Source of the DNA: an uncultured Planktomarina sp.
GTDB taxonomy: Bacteria > Pseudomonadota > Alphaproteobacteria > Rhodobacterales > Rhodobacteraceae
Reading direction: 5' to 3'
Length of the DNA: 64,000 bases
Assembly: GCA_905182455.1 (NCBI GenBank)
Contig: CAJJBJ010000002.1
Span: forward strand, 310,001 to 374,000
In this document: positions 38,743 through 47,826 of the stretch, in pieces
Numbering within the stretch: position 1 is the first letter of the stretch
How the letters are laid out: every line of letters starts with the position of its first letter
Program-made: the position numbers and the translations under genes
Notes under the pieces: model-generated
Told to the model about the DNA's origin: nothing
What the model saw: the letters and a program-made list of their open reading frames with translations, nothing else
Databases searched by the model: none

Positions 38743-39755
38743 TTTCGGCTCTTCAACCGCTTATTGGAACCGCCGCCGAACGCCCTCTGACCAGCGCTGA
38801 GGCTGAGATAGCCTTTGAGGTGCTGTTTAATGGTGAGGCAACTGCCAGTCAAATTGGTGGCTTTTTGATGGCGCTGCGCACCCGTGGTGAAACCGTTGAT
38901 GAATATGCCGCCGCCGCCGCTGTGATGCGGTCAAAATGCCATAAGGTAAATGCGCCCGAAGGCGCCATGGATATCGTGGGCACAGGCGGAGACGGCAAAG
39001 GCACGTTGAACATCTCCACCGCAACGGCCTTTGTGGTGGCCGGCTCTGGCGTGCCAGTCGCCAAACACGGTAACCGCAATCTTAGCTCTAAATCAGGAGC
39101 CGCAGATGCTTTGGGCCAAATGGGCATCAATGTGATGGTGGGAGCCGATGTGGTTGAACGCGCCCTGTCTGAGATAGGCATCGCCTTCATGATGGCACCA
39201 ATGCATCACCCCGCCATGGCATATGTAATGCCCACTCGTGCGGAATTGGGAACTCGGACAATTTTTAACATCCTAGGCCCGCTCACCAACCCGGCCGGCG
39301 TAAAACGCCAGTTAACCGGCGCCTTTGCACCCGAACTGGTTCGCCCCATGGCCGAAACTCTGCTGGCGCTTGGGTCAGAGGCGGCTTGGCTGGTGCATGG
39401 TTCTGACGGTACCGATGAGCTGACTATCACCGGCACCAGCGCCGTGGCTGTGCTGGCTAATGGCACTGTCAGTGATCAGGAAGTGCACCCAGAAGATGCT
39501 GGCCTGCCGGTTCATCCTTTCGAGGCCATTCTGGGCGGTAGCCCCGAAGACAATGGCAAAGCCTTCTCAGCGCTTCTGGAAGGGAACCCTTCGGCCTACC
39601 GCGACGCCGTATTGCTTAACGCCGCCGCCGCTTTGGTGATTGCCGGAACAGCCAACACACTAATAGAGGGTGTAGAACTGGCGCGAGCCTCTATCGACAG
39701 CGGAGCCGCCAAGGACAAAGTGACCGCACTGGCCGCTCTTACAAGTGCTGCATGA
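38739..39755 (+). CDS. trpD: Anthranilate phosphoribosyltransferase TrpD
   Basis: TrpD joins anthranilate to PRPP. The 338-residue protein has the PRPP site [17 protein letters not shown], the [17 protein letters not shown] anthranilate/phosphate loop and the metal-site [18 protein letters not shown]. It overlaps trpG by four bases (ATGA), indicating coupling. Confidence 0.97.
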   Translation: MISALQPLIGTAAERPLTSAEAEIAFEVLFNGEATASQIGGFLMALRTRGETVDEYAAAAAVMRSKCHKVNAPEGAMDIVGTGGDGKGTLNISTATAFVVAGSGVPVAKHGNRNLSSKSGAADALGQMGINVMVGADVVERALSEIGIAFMMAPMHHPAMAYVMPTRAELGTRTIFNILGPLTNPAGVKRQLTGAFAPELVRPMAETLLALGSEAAWLVHGSDGTDELTITGTSAVAVLANGTVSDQEVHPEDAGLPVHPFEAILGGSPEDNGKAFSALLEGNPSAYRDAVLLNAAAALVIAGTANTLIEGVELARASIDSGAAKDKVTALAALTSAA

Positions 39756-39770
39756 TAATTGGATTTACCT

Positions 39771-40583
39771 ATGACTGAGACCATTCTCGACAAGATCAAA
39801 GCCTATAAACTATTAGAGATCGCGGAACGTAAACAAGCCCGCAGCCTTGTGGATGTAGAAGAGGCCGCACGCGCCGCAGGCCCATTACGTGGCTTCGCAG
39901 ACAGTCTTAGCGCCGCTGCAAAAACCGGATATGCGCTGATTGCAGAGGTTAAAAAAGCCTCCCCTTCTAAAGGCTTGATCCGACCCGATTTCAATCCACC
40001 AAAACTGGCAAAAGCCTACGAGGCTGGCGGGGCGACCTGCCTGTCGATCTTAACAGATGCGCCATCGTTTCAAGGCCATGACAGCTATTTGACTGCCGCA
40101 CGGGCCGCGACCACGCTGCCCGTGCTGCGCAAGGACTTCATGTATGACACCTATCAGGTGGCCGAAGCACGCGCGCTGGGCGCAGATTGCATCTTGATCA
40201 TCATGGCTTCGGTCTCTGACGCGCAAGCCGCTGAGCTAGAGGCCGCGGCTTTTGATTGGGGCATGGATGTTTTGGTTGAGGTGCATAATGCTGAAGAGCT
40301 GGACCGTGGCTTGGCCCTTAAATCGCCCCTTCTGGGTATCAACAATCGCAATCTTAATACATTCAAAGTGACCCTCGACACCACGCGCGCGTTGGCACGT
40401 CGTGTGCCTGAAGGCAAAACCATTGTGGCTGAGAGCGGAATATACACCCCTGAAGATCTAGCGGATCTCGCACGTTGCGGTGCACGCACCTTCCTCATCG
40501 GCGAAAGCCTTATGCGCCAAGACGATGTGGCCCATGCAACCCGGGCGCTTTTGGCCAACCCGCTCATACCAGATAGGTTATAA
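39771..40583 (+). CDS. trpC: Indole-3-glycerol phosphate synthase TrpC
   Basis: TrpC closes the indole ring from CdRP. The 270-residue TIM-barrel protein has [59 protein letters not shown] and [12 protein letters not shown], all family landmarks with the catalytic Lys and Glu residues. The ATG at 39771 is chosen over a TTG at 39759. It lies 15 bases after trpD. Confidence 0.97.
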   Translation: MTETILDKIKAYKLLEIAERKQARSLVDVEEAARAAGPLRGFADSLSAAAKTGYALIAEVKKASPSKGLIRPDFNPPKLAKAYEAGGATCLSILTDAPSFQGHDSYLTAARAATTLPVLRKDFMYDTYQVAEARALGADCILIIMASVSDAQAAELEAAAFDWGMDVLVEVHNAEELDRGLALKSPLLGINNRNLNTFKVTLDTTRALARRVPEGKTIVAESGIYTPEDLADLARCGARTFLIGESLMRQDDVAHATRALLANPLIPDRL

Positions 40584-41066
40584 ATGTCAAAACTTACCCA
40601 TTTAGACGAGGCCGGTCACGCGCGTATGGTTGATGTCTCCGACAAAGCCGAAACCTCACGCATGGCGCGCGCTACAGCCACCGTCCAGCTGACCCAAGCC
40701 ACAATGGATCTGCTCATTAAGGGCAACCTTAAAAAAGGCGATGCGCTGGGCGTGGCGCGCGTGGCGGGTATTATGGGGGCTAAGAAAACCTCCGAGCTGA
40801 TCCCTTTGTGCCATCCTTTGCCCATCACCAAAGTCACCATAGATCTAGATCCTGACCAAGCCAGCAATCAAGTGCTGATCGCCGCTACCGTGAAAACCAA
40901 GGGCCAAACTGGGGTAGAGATGGAAGCGCTGACCGCCGCCGCAACAGCTGCCCTCACCCTCTATGATATGCTTAAAGCTGTTGACAAAGGCATCGTCATT
41001 ACGGCCATTCAGCTGGATGAAAAGCAGGGTGGAAAATCCGGACTGTGGAAGCGCGAAGAGGTATGA
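40584..41066 (+). CDS. moaC: Cyclic pyranopterin monophosphate synthase MoaC
   Basis: MoaC completes formation of cyclic pyranopterin monophosphate in molybdenum cofactor synthesis. The 160-residue protein has MVDVSDKAETSRMARA, the LIPLCHPLPITKV loop, TGVEMEALTAAATAALTLYDMLKA and the C-terminal GGKSGLW. Its ATG directly abuts the trpC stop. Confidence 0.97.
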   Translation: MSKLTHLDEAGHARMVDVSDKAETSRMARATATVQLTQATMDLLIKGNLKKGDALGVARVAGIMGAKKTSELIPLCHPLPITKVTIDLDPDQASNQVLIAATVKTKGQTGVEMEALTAAATAALTLYDMLKAVDKGIVITAIQLDEKQGGKSGLWKREEV

Positions 41067-42238
41067 TCAGCGTCAGCGCAGCCTTAGGTCACGTATTGGC
41101 GCTGGCACACCCCCTTGAGGCTGAACCCATTGCCTTGCAGCATGCTGTGGGGCGCATTTTGTCGCAGCCTGTTTTCGCCGATCGTAATCAACCGCCCTTT
41201 GCTGCCTCTGCCATGGATGGCTATGCTATTTGTGCAGCTGACCTCAGCGCTGGACGCACCCAATGGGATGTGATTGGAGAGGCTGCCGCTGGCCACCGCT
41301 TTGACAACCCCGTGGGTACCGGCCAAGCCACCCGCATTTTCACAGGCGCTCCTCTGCCTCAAGGCACAGATCATGTGTTGATCCAAGAGCATGTAACCGC
41401 GGTGGAGGGCAGTATCACCCTCACTGATGGTCCCAATGACAAGCCCCATGTACGCCCTGCCGGCAGTGATTTTGTTGTTGGATATCAGCTCACCGCTCCC
41501 CGCAGGCTCACCCCACAAGACATTGCCCTGATGGCCTCAATGAACGTAGCCCAGCCGATGGTTTCACGCAAACCACAGGTGGCAATTATCGCCACCGGAG
41601 ATGAATTGGTACAGCCTGGCGAAAGCCCGCGAAACGATCAAATTATTGCCTCGAACACCTACGGGCTGGCCGCCATGTTGCAACAAGTTGGCGCTGAAAC
41701 CCGTATTTTACCCATCGCTCGTGACCGGTTGGAATCCTTGGCGGAGGTCTTTGCCCTCACCACGGGGGCTGATCTCATCATCACAATTGGCGGGGCTTCG
41801 GTTGGGGACCATGATTTGGTCGCCCAAGCGGCCGCCAATTTTGGCATGCAGCAATCTTTTTACAAGGTAGCAATGCGGCCCGGAAAGCCACTTATGGCAG
41901 GGCATATGTCTAAGACACCCATGATAGGGCTGCCCGGAAATCCAGTGTCGGCTATGGTCTGCGGCGAAGTGTTTGTTGTGCCGTTGGTCCATAAAATGTT
42001 GGGACTGCCAATTGGGGGCCGTCAGCGCCTAACCGCGCCTTTGGCCGATGATTTGCAAGCTAACGGCCCACGCGAACATTATATGCGTGGTAATCTTGTG
42101 GCTGGTGAATTGCATGTGGAACGCCGCCAAGACAGCGCACTGCTGACGGTATTAAACGCGGCCAATGTGCTGGTGGTGCACAAAATGAGCGCACCGGCAC
42201 AGCCTAAAGGCACGCTGATGGAGTATATTCCATTGTGA
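41063..42238 (+). CDS. moeA: Molybdopterin molybdenumtransferase MoeA
   Basis: MoeA inserts molybdate into adenylylated molybdopterin. The 391-residue protein shows PFAASAMDGYAI, TRIFTGAPLPQGTDHVLIQE, VAIIATGDELVQPGE, ITIGGASVGDHDLV and MIGLPGNPVSAMVCGEVF. The ATG at 41063 overlaps the moaC stop by four bases. MoaC and MoeA being adjacent marks this as a cofactor pair appended to the trp genes. Confidence 0.97.
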   Translation: MISVSAALGHVLALAHPLEAEPIALQHAVGRILSQPVFADRNQPPFAASAMDGYAICAADLSAGRTQWDVIGEAAAGHRFDNPVGTGQATRIFTGAPLPQGTDHVLIQEHVTAVEGSITLTDGPNDKPHVRPAGSDFVVGYQLTAPRRLTPQDIALMASMNVAQPMVSRKPQVAIIATGDELVQPGESPRNDQIIASNTYGLAAMLQQVGAETRILPIARDRLESLAEVFALTTGADLIITIGGASVGDHDLVAQAAANFGMQQSFYKVAMRPGKPLMAGHMSKTPMIGLPGNPVSAMVCGEVFVVPLVHKMLGLPIGGRQRLTAPLADDLQANGPREHYMRGNLVAGELHVERRQDSALLTVLNAANVLVVHKMSAPAQPKGTLMEYIPL

Positions 42239-42251
42239 CTCCAGAGCATGG

Positions 42252-42280
42252 TTGACACAAAAGGAGAACGTGAGTAGAAC
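42252..42280 (+). promoter_or_regulatory. lexA promoter with alphaproteobacterial SOS box
   Basis: TTGACA at 42252-42257 and TAGAAC at 42275-42280 are spaced by 17 bases. GAACGTGAGTAGAAC (42266-42280) is a perfect GAAC-N7-GAAC direct repeat, the reverse complement of the alphaproteobacterial LexA box GTTC-N7-GTTC, and covers the spacer and -10. This predicts autorepression of lexA 46 bases before its start. Confidence 0.88.
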
Positions 42281-42325
42281 ATTTGCACAACATTGGTGAC
42301 GCCATCGTGCGAAAAGGAGCAAGAC

Positions 42326-43018
42326 ATGCTGACCAAAAAGCAATTGCAACTGTTAGAGTTCATTCATGCCCGGACCCAAGTCGATGGGGTGTCCCCCTCT
42401 TTTGATGAGATGAAGGAAGCCCTGGACCTGCGGTCTAAATCGGGCATCCACCGGTTGATCACAGCCCTGGAAGAACGCGGCTTCATTCGCAGGTTGGCTC
42501 ACAGGGCCCGTGCCATTGAGATCATTCGGATGCCGGAGCCAATGTCATCGCCCGCACGCGGATTTAAACCCAGAGTGATCGAAGGCTCTCGTCCAGGTCG
42601 GCCGCAGGAGGCTATAGATCTTGACGAGAGTGAAATAAGATCCCTCCCAATGATGGGCCGTATTGCCGCTGGTGTTCCAATCTCAGCCATAGAAGATTAT
42701 TCCCGCAACATCGCGGTGCCCAGTGAAATGGTGTCCAACAGCGGTGAACATTATGCGTTGGAAGTTAAAGGCGATTCGATGATCGAAGCCGGTATTAACG
42801 ATGGTGATGTGGTGGTTATCCGTGAGACCACCACCGCCCAAACCGGCGATATAGTGGTGGCCTTAGTCGATGATCACGAAGCCACGTTGAAGCGTTTCCG
42901 CCGCAATGGCAGTGCAATCGCACTTGAAGCCGCCAACCCCGCTTATGAAACGCGCGTGTTTCGCGATGATCAGGTGAAGGTTCAGGGAAAATTGGTTGGG
43001 TTGATCCGCACCTATTAA
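42326..43018 (+). CDS. lexA: SOS repressor LexA
   Basis: LexA represses DNA-damage genes until RecA-stimulated self-cleavage. The 230-residue protein has the N-terminal winged helix ([21 protein letters not shown] ... [21 protein letters not shown]), the Ala-Gly cleavage site in [11 protein letters not shown], the catalytic Ser in [10 protein letters not shown] and the Lys in HEATLKRF. The ATG at 42326 has AAGGAG nine bases upstream. It is followed by the comEC remnant on the other strand. Confidence 0.97.
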   Translation: MLTKKQLQLLEFIHARTQVDGVSPSFDEMKEALDLRSKSGIHRLITALEERGFIRRLAHRARAIEIIRMPEPMSSPARGFKPRVIEGSRPGRPQEAIDLDESEIRSLPMMGRIAAGVPISAIEDYSRNIAVPSEMVSNSGEHYALEVKGDSMIEAGINDGDVVVIRETTTAQTGDIVVALVDDHEATLKRFRRNGSAIALEAANPAYETRVFRDDQVKVQGKLVGLIRTY

Positions 43019-43611
43019 TTGCCGTCCCCGCGTATCCCTGCATCATTCCATAGCCTGCGCCCAGTAGTGGCGCGGATGGTGGTCCATCCCACAATGCCAG
43101 TCTCGTCAAACAGCCCCGCCAAAGCCCGCGTTTGCGACATAGATCTCAGATTGATTGCGCCACAGAGTAGGTTGTCCAACCAATCTTGCGCAATGATATT
43201 GCCTGATGGCCACATAGGTCCAATCACGTCCCACTTTGGCACCATCAAGACCCAATTGATGATAGCGTAAAAGGCCTCGGCCTAAGACCTGGTGGATGCA
43301 TCATTTTCCAACCGGCTGAGTGCTGAAAATCCTGCCCGCCCGCCGCTGCAAATACAACCGTCAATCATCGGCCCCGCAACCATATGCGACCGCACCATCG
43401 CCTAGCCAAAACCCGAACAAAATGTAGCCGCGAGGAACAGCAAGCGTGCCAAACTACTATGCCACCGCACTCCCGCGACAAAACAGGTTAACACAAGCGT
43501 TAAAAGCCCAAGACCCTCAAAGGCCGCAGGCTCACAAACCCTCGCAAAGAACGTAGCAATGCCGCAACCTAAAATAACTGGTGTCCATAAGATTAGCTGC
43601 GGCATCTGCAC
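43015..43611 (-). pseudogene. comEC: Relict of DNA-uptake channel gene comEC
   Basis: ComEC is the inner-membrane channel (about 700 aa) for transforming or GTA-delivered DNA. One minus-strand frame of about 198 codons keeps the two ends: QLILWTPVILGCGIATFFARVCEP with following hydrophobic segments from the N-terminus, then MVRSHMVAGPMID, a jump to GGRAGFSALSRLENDAS, and finally ALAGLFDETGIVGWTTIRATTGRRLWN, the usual C-terminal pattern. Two TAG stops interrupt it (43402-43404 and 43282-43284) and roughly 500 codons are missing, including the membrane channel and most of the metallo-beta-lactamase part. Position between lexA and gltX is where comEC sits in related Rhodobacteraceae. Identification rests on remembered family patterns. 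Confidence 0.75.
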
Positions 43612-43727
43612 CTACAGCACGCGCTTAATTCAAACCGAAATCAGAGACTAATGCTGCACTTGTCCTCTCTGCGGATGCGCCGTAGGAAGCACACAGAATG
43701 CTTCTATAGTTAGCGAGAATTAATATC

Positions 43728-45128
43728 ATGCCCGTTTCTTCAGTGGTTACACGCTTTGCCCCGTCACCGACCGGCACATTGCACATCGGATCAGCCCGGA
43801 CAGCCTTGTTCAACTGGCTGTTTGCCCGGCGTCATGGCGGCCAGTTTTTGCTGCGGGTGGAAGATACCGACAAGGAACGCTCAACAGAAGCCTCCACCCA
43901 AGCAATTTATCGCGGCATGGAATGGCTGGGGTTGGATTTTGATGGTGCGCCAGTCAGCCAAGCGGCCAATGCAAATCGCCATGCCGAAGTGGCCTATGCC
44001 ATGATTGTCGCGGGTCATGCCTATAAATGTTTTGCGACCCAAGATGAAATTGCAACTTTTCGTGACGCGGCCCATGCTGAAAAGCGCTCAACCCTGTTTC
44101 ACTCGCCGTGGCGCGATGTGACAGAGACTGACCATCCGGATGTACCTTATGTGGTGCGCTTAAAAGCCCCCCGCGATGGGCAAACTGTGATCAAAGACCA
44201 AGTGCAAGGCGATGTGACAATTCGCAATGACCAGCTGGATGATATGGTTTTGCTGCGCTCGGATGGCAGCCCCGTCTATATGTTGGCTGTCGTGGTGGAT
44301 GATCACGACATGGGTGTCACCCATGTTATTCGCGGCGATGACCATCTTAACAATGCCGCGCGGCAAATTCAAATCTATCTGGCCATGGGCTGGGATCTGC
44401 CGGTCTATGCCCATATTCCGCTGATCCACGGTCCCGATGGCAAGAAAATGTCAAAGCGCCATGGGGCTACAGGCGTGGAAGAATACCAAGCGATTGGCTA
44501 TTCCGCCGCTGGCATGCGCAATTATTTGGCCCGCTTGGGCTGGAGCCACGGCGACGACGAGTTTTTCACAGACGCACAGGCACAGTCTTGGTTTAATCTC
44601 GAGTATATAGGCAAATCACCATCGCGGTTTGATTTCAAAAAATTGGCAAATGTCTCTGGTCAACATATTGCACATACCGAAAATGCTACACTGCTGCATG
44701 AATTGGAGGGTTATCTTGCTATAATCGGAGAACCCGCGCTCAGTGATGTGCAAAAAGCCACTTTTTTGACTGGGGCTTATTGCGTTAAAGTACGGGCCAA
44801 AACAATGGGTGAACTGTTTGAGAAATCAGCTTTTATGTTCGATGATAGGCCTTTGAACTTAGAGAAAGAAGCAAAACTATCCTTGGATTTAGTATCCATT
44901 GGTATACTGAACGAATTGACGCCGCAGTTGCAAAATGTTATTTGGGAACGAGAAGCATTAGAAACTTTGGTAGGCCATATCGCACAGGCCCATGAGACAA
45001 AAATGGGCAATTTGGCGGGACCTTTGCGGGCCGCTCTTTCGGGGCGTATGGCCTCTCCGAGTGTATTTGACATGATGCTAGTTTTGGGCCGCAATGAAAC
45101 GATTGCACGGCTAAACGATATAAGTTGA
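43728..45128 (+). CDS. gltX: Glutamyl-tRNA synthetase
   Basis: GltX charges tRNA-Glu (and in many alphaproteobacteria also misacylates tRNA-Gln for the amidotransferase). The 466-residue class I enzyme has the HIGH motif in [48 protein letters not shown] and the KMSKS equivalent KKMSKRHGA. Length is normal. It is followed by gltA, whose start lies 44 bases after the gltX stop. Confidence 0.97.
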   Translation: MPVSSVVTRFAPSPTGTLHIGSARTALFNWLFARRHGGQFLLRVEDTDKERSTEASTQAIYRGMEWLGLDFDGAPVSQAANANRHAEVAYAMIVAGHAYKCFATQDEIATFRDAAHAEKRSTLFHSPWRDVTETDHPDVPYVVRLKAPRDGQTVIKDQVQGDVTIRNDQLDDMVLLRSDGSPVYMLAVVVDDHDMGVTHVIRGDDHLNNAARQIQIYLAMGWDLPVYAHIPLIHGPDGKKMSKRHGATGVEEYQAIGYSAAGMRNYLARLGWSHGDDEFFTDAQAQSWFNLEYIGKSPSRFDFKKLANVSGQHIAHTENATLLHELEGYLAIIGEPALSDVQKATFLTGAYCVKVRAKTMGELFEKSAFMFDDRPLNLEKEAKLSLDLVSIGILNELTPQLQNVIWEREALETLVGHIAQAHETKMGNLAGPLRAALSGRMASPSVFDMMLVLGRNETIARLNDIS

Positions 45129-45172
45129 GAAGGTCCTTTGTGGCAAGACTCTACTGGGAAGATGAGAATGTA

Positions 45173-46471
45173 ATGACCGACAAACCACAGAAAACGGCTA
45201 GCCTCACGCTGGACGGAAAAACCTACGAATTGCCAGTTATATCGCCCACAGCCGGGCCGGATGTAATTGATATCCGAAAGCTTTATGCCCAAGCCAATGT
45301 TTTCACCTATGATCCGGGCTTCACTTCAACGGCGGCCTGTGATTCGACCATCACGTTTATCGATGGTGACTTGGGTGAATTGTTGCACCGTGGCTATCCG
45401 ATTGATCAACTGGCCTCCAAAAGCCATTATTTGGAAGTATGTTTCCTGCTGCTTTACGGCCATTTGCCTGAAGCTGGCGAGTTGGAAACCTTCGAAAGCC
45501 TGGTGACTAACCACACAATGCTGCATGAGCAAATGGTGCATCTGTTCCGCGGATTTCGTCGCGACGCGCATCCTATGGCAATTATGACGGGTGTTGTGGG
45601 TGCAATGTCAGCATTCTATCACGATTCAACCGACATCAACGACCCGCATCAACGCGAAGTAGCCTCAATCCGTTTGATCGCTAAAATGCCAACGATTGCA
45701 GCGATGGCGTTCAAATATACGGTTGGACAGCCCTTCGTATATCCGCGCAACGATATCGACTATGCGTCAAACTTCCTGCGCATGTGCTTTGCCGTGCCTG
45801 CAGAAGATTATGAAGTGAACCCAATCTTGGCCCGTGCCATGGATCGGATTTTCACTCTACATGCGGACCACGAGCAGAATGCCTCCACCTCTACGGTGCG
45901 TCTGGCCTCATCTTCCGGCGCCAACCCCTTCGCCTGTATCGCAGCTGGCATTGCATGCCTTTGGGGTCCGGCACATGGGGGCGCAAACCAAGCTTGCCTG
46001 GAAATGTTGAATGAGATTGGCACGGTTGATCGTATACCAGAATTTATTGCCCGCGCCAAAGATAAAAACGATCCCTTCCGTTTGATGGGCTTTGGCCATC
46101 GGGTTTATAAAAATATCGATCCACGTGCCAAAGTGTTGAAGGAATCCGCCGATGAGGTTCTGGAACTGTTGGGTGTTGAGAACAATCCAATATTGCAAGT
46201 AGCCAAAGAGCTTGAGGCTGCGGCCTTAGCGGATCCGTATTTTGCAGAGAAAAAATTGTTCCCGAATGTGGATTTCTATTCTGGCATCATCTTGGAGGCC
46301 ATGGGCTTCCCAACATCGATGTTTACCCCTATTTTTGCCCTGTCACGCACAGTGGGCTGGATCTCTCAGTGGAAAGAGATGATCTCAGATCCTGCTATGA
46401 AAATTGGCCGGCCACGGCAATTGTATTGCGGTGAAGTCGCCCGAGACTATGTGGATATTGAAAATCGCTAA
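45173..46471 (+). CDS. gltA: Citrate synthase
   Basis: Condenses oxaloacetate and acetyl-CoA at the entry of the TCA cycle. The 432-residue type II enzyme has [38 protein letters not shown] with an active-site His, [30 protein letters not shown] and the catalytic Asp near [14 protein letters not shown]. The ATG at 45173 fits the family; the frame opens earlier inside gltX. Confidence 0.97.
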   Translation: MTDKPQKTASLTLDGKTYELPVISPTAGPDVIDIRKLYAQANVFTYDPGFTSTAACDSTITFIDGDLGELLHRGYPIDQLASKSHYLEVCFLLLYGHLPEAGELETFESLVTNHTMLHEQMVHLFRGFRRDAHPMAIMTGVVGAMSAFYHDSTDINDPHQREVASIRLIAKMPTIAAMAFKYTVGQPFVYPRNDIDYASNFLRMCFAVPAEDYEVNPILARAMDRIFTLHADHEQNASTSTVRLASSSGANPFACIAAGIACLWGPAHGGANQACLEMLNEIGTVDRIPEFIARAKDKNDPFRLMGFGHRVYKNIDPRAKVLKESADEVLELLGVENNPILQVAKELEAAALADPYFAEKKLFPNVDFYSGIILEAMGFPTSMFTPIFALSRTVGWISQWKEMISDPAMKIGRPRQLYCGEVARDYVDIENR

Positions 46472-46474
46472 AAT

Positions 46475-46504
46475 AAAAAAGCCCCGGTTAAACGGTGCTT
46501 TTTT
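46475..46504. terminator. Intrinsic terminator after gltA
   Basis: AAAAAAGCCCCG pairs with CGGTGCTTTTTT (one mismatch) around GTTAAA just after the gltA stop. A and T runs on both sides let it act on both strands, so it may also terminate the paaG-like gene that converges on it. Confidence 0.85.
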
Positions 46505-46530
46505 ATATCTGTGCTCGAAATGAACCGTGT

Positions 46531-47308
46531 TTAACGGCCTTCGAATTTGGGCCTGCGTTTATCCAGAAATGCCGTCACACCCTCTTTGAAATCACGCGTG
46601 CGGCCACAATCCCCTTGCAAACGAGCCTCTAAATTCAACTGTTCTGCCTCAGAATTTGCAAAGCTACTGCGAATGGCGGTTTTGATAAAGCCGTAAGTCA
46701 GAGTTGGACCCTCAGCCAAATGCGCGGCCCGGGCTTGCCAATGGCTGGAAAATTTTTCATCAGCCACAAACTCCCAGATCATTCCCATCGCACTGGCCTC
46801 CCGGGCAAAAATCTTATCAGCAAACAGCGCAACCCCCATGGATTTGGCCAGCCCCATTTGCCGTGGCAAAACATAAGTGCCCCCAGCGTCTGGGATCAGG
46901 CCAATGCGGGTAAAGGCCTGAAGGAAGTAGGCAGACTCAGCGCCGATAACCACATCAGCGGCAAGTGCCAGATTAGCGCCAGCCCCTGCCGCAGGACCGT
47001 TCACGGCCGCGATTGTTGGAACTGGGCAAGTGGTAATCGCCTCCAGCATTGGCATATATTCATCTTTCAGGGTACGTTCGAGGTCGATATCAGCGGGATT
47101 GGCTCCCGCTCCCAAATCTTGGCCCGAGCAAAACGCCCTCCCTGCTCCGGTCAACACCACAACGCGCGCGGTTTTGCCACTTTCGCGCACTGCATGGGTG
47201 AGTTCGGCGCGCATCTGAGTAGTTCAAAGCGTTCATCACATCCGGGCGATTGAGGGTCACCACTGCGACGCCATCATTAATCGCACAGGCAATTGTTTCG
47301 TAAATCAT
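46531..47308 (-). pseudogene. PaaG-like enoyl-CoA hydratase/isomerase, single-base frameshift
   Basis: The minus strand encodes a crotonase-family enzyme resembling PaaG, the isomerase of ring-epoxidised phenylacetyl-CoA. The N-terminal piece (from 47308) reads ETIACAINDGVAVVTLNRPDVMNALN and the rest (from 47214) reads MRAELTHAVRESGKTARVVVLTGAGRAFCSGQDLG, then NGPAAGAGANLALAADVV and TRIGLIPDAGGTYVLPRQMG. One extra base at 47221 (AGTaGTT) breaks the frame; without it the join is NALNTQMRAEL and the product is 258 residues, normal length. Both parts are well conserved, so this is either a fresh inactivation or a base-calling error. Confidence 0.85.
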
Positions 47309-47373
47309 GGCAACCTCTTGTTTGTGGTGAAACCATGCCAGATTTCATCAGGCAGATAAATGAAAACTTGACG

Positions 47374-47826
47374 TCAGGACGATAAGAGCTTTTCAATCTC
47401 TTTCTCTTCTTCTTCGCTCAAACCCTGAGTCAATGCATTAAGTTTCGAACGGCGTTGCACCGCAAGAAGCCCTGCAAGAGCGGTCAGAAACAGCGCGGGT
47501 CCCGCCAACCAAAGCACCAGATTGATTCCGAGACCATTAGGCCGCAGCAGAACGTACTCACCGTAACGCGCGACGATGTAATCCATCACCTCAGTGTCAC
47601 TGTCACCCTCCACAAGCCGCGCACGCACCAATAGCCTGAGATCCTTGGCAATACCCGCGTTAGACTCGTCAATACTTTCATTGCGGCACTGCAAACACCG
47701 AAGACCTTGGGAAATTGAGCGGGCCCTGTCCTCAAGCACTGGATCTGACAAAACCTCACCCGGCTCCACTGCCTGCGCAATACCGGCCCAAACCAGCAGT
47801 AGCATAACCAATAATGCCTGTTTCAT
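47374..47826 (-). CDS. ccmH: Cytochrome c maturation protein CcmH (CycL)
   Basis: CcmH is a membrane-anchored thioredoxin-like protein that keeps apocytochrome c thiols ready for heme attachment. The 150-residue product has a signal sequence (LLVMLLLVWAGIAQA), the redox motif LRCLQCRNESIDESNAG, one C-terminal membrane helix (LGINLVLWLAGPALFLTALAGLL) and a charged tail. It overlaps ccmF by four bases. Confidence 0.95.
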   Translation of the reverse strand: MKQALLVMLLLVWAGIAQAVEPGEVLSDPVLEDRARSISQGLRCLQCRNESIDESNAGIAKDLRLLVRARLVEGDSDTEVMDYIVARYGEYVLLRPNGLGINLVLWLAGPALFLTALAGLLAVQRRSKLNALTQGLSEEEEKEIEKLLSS

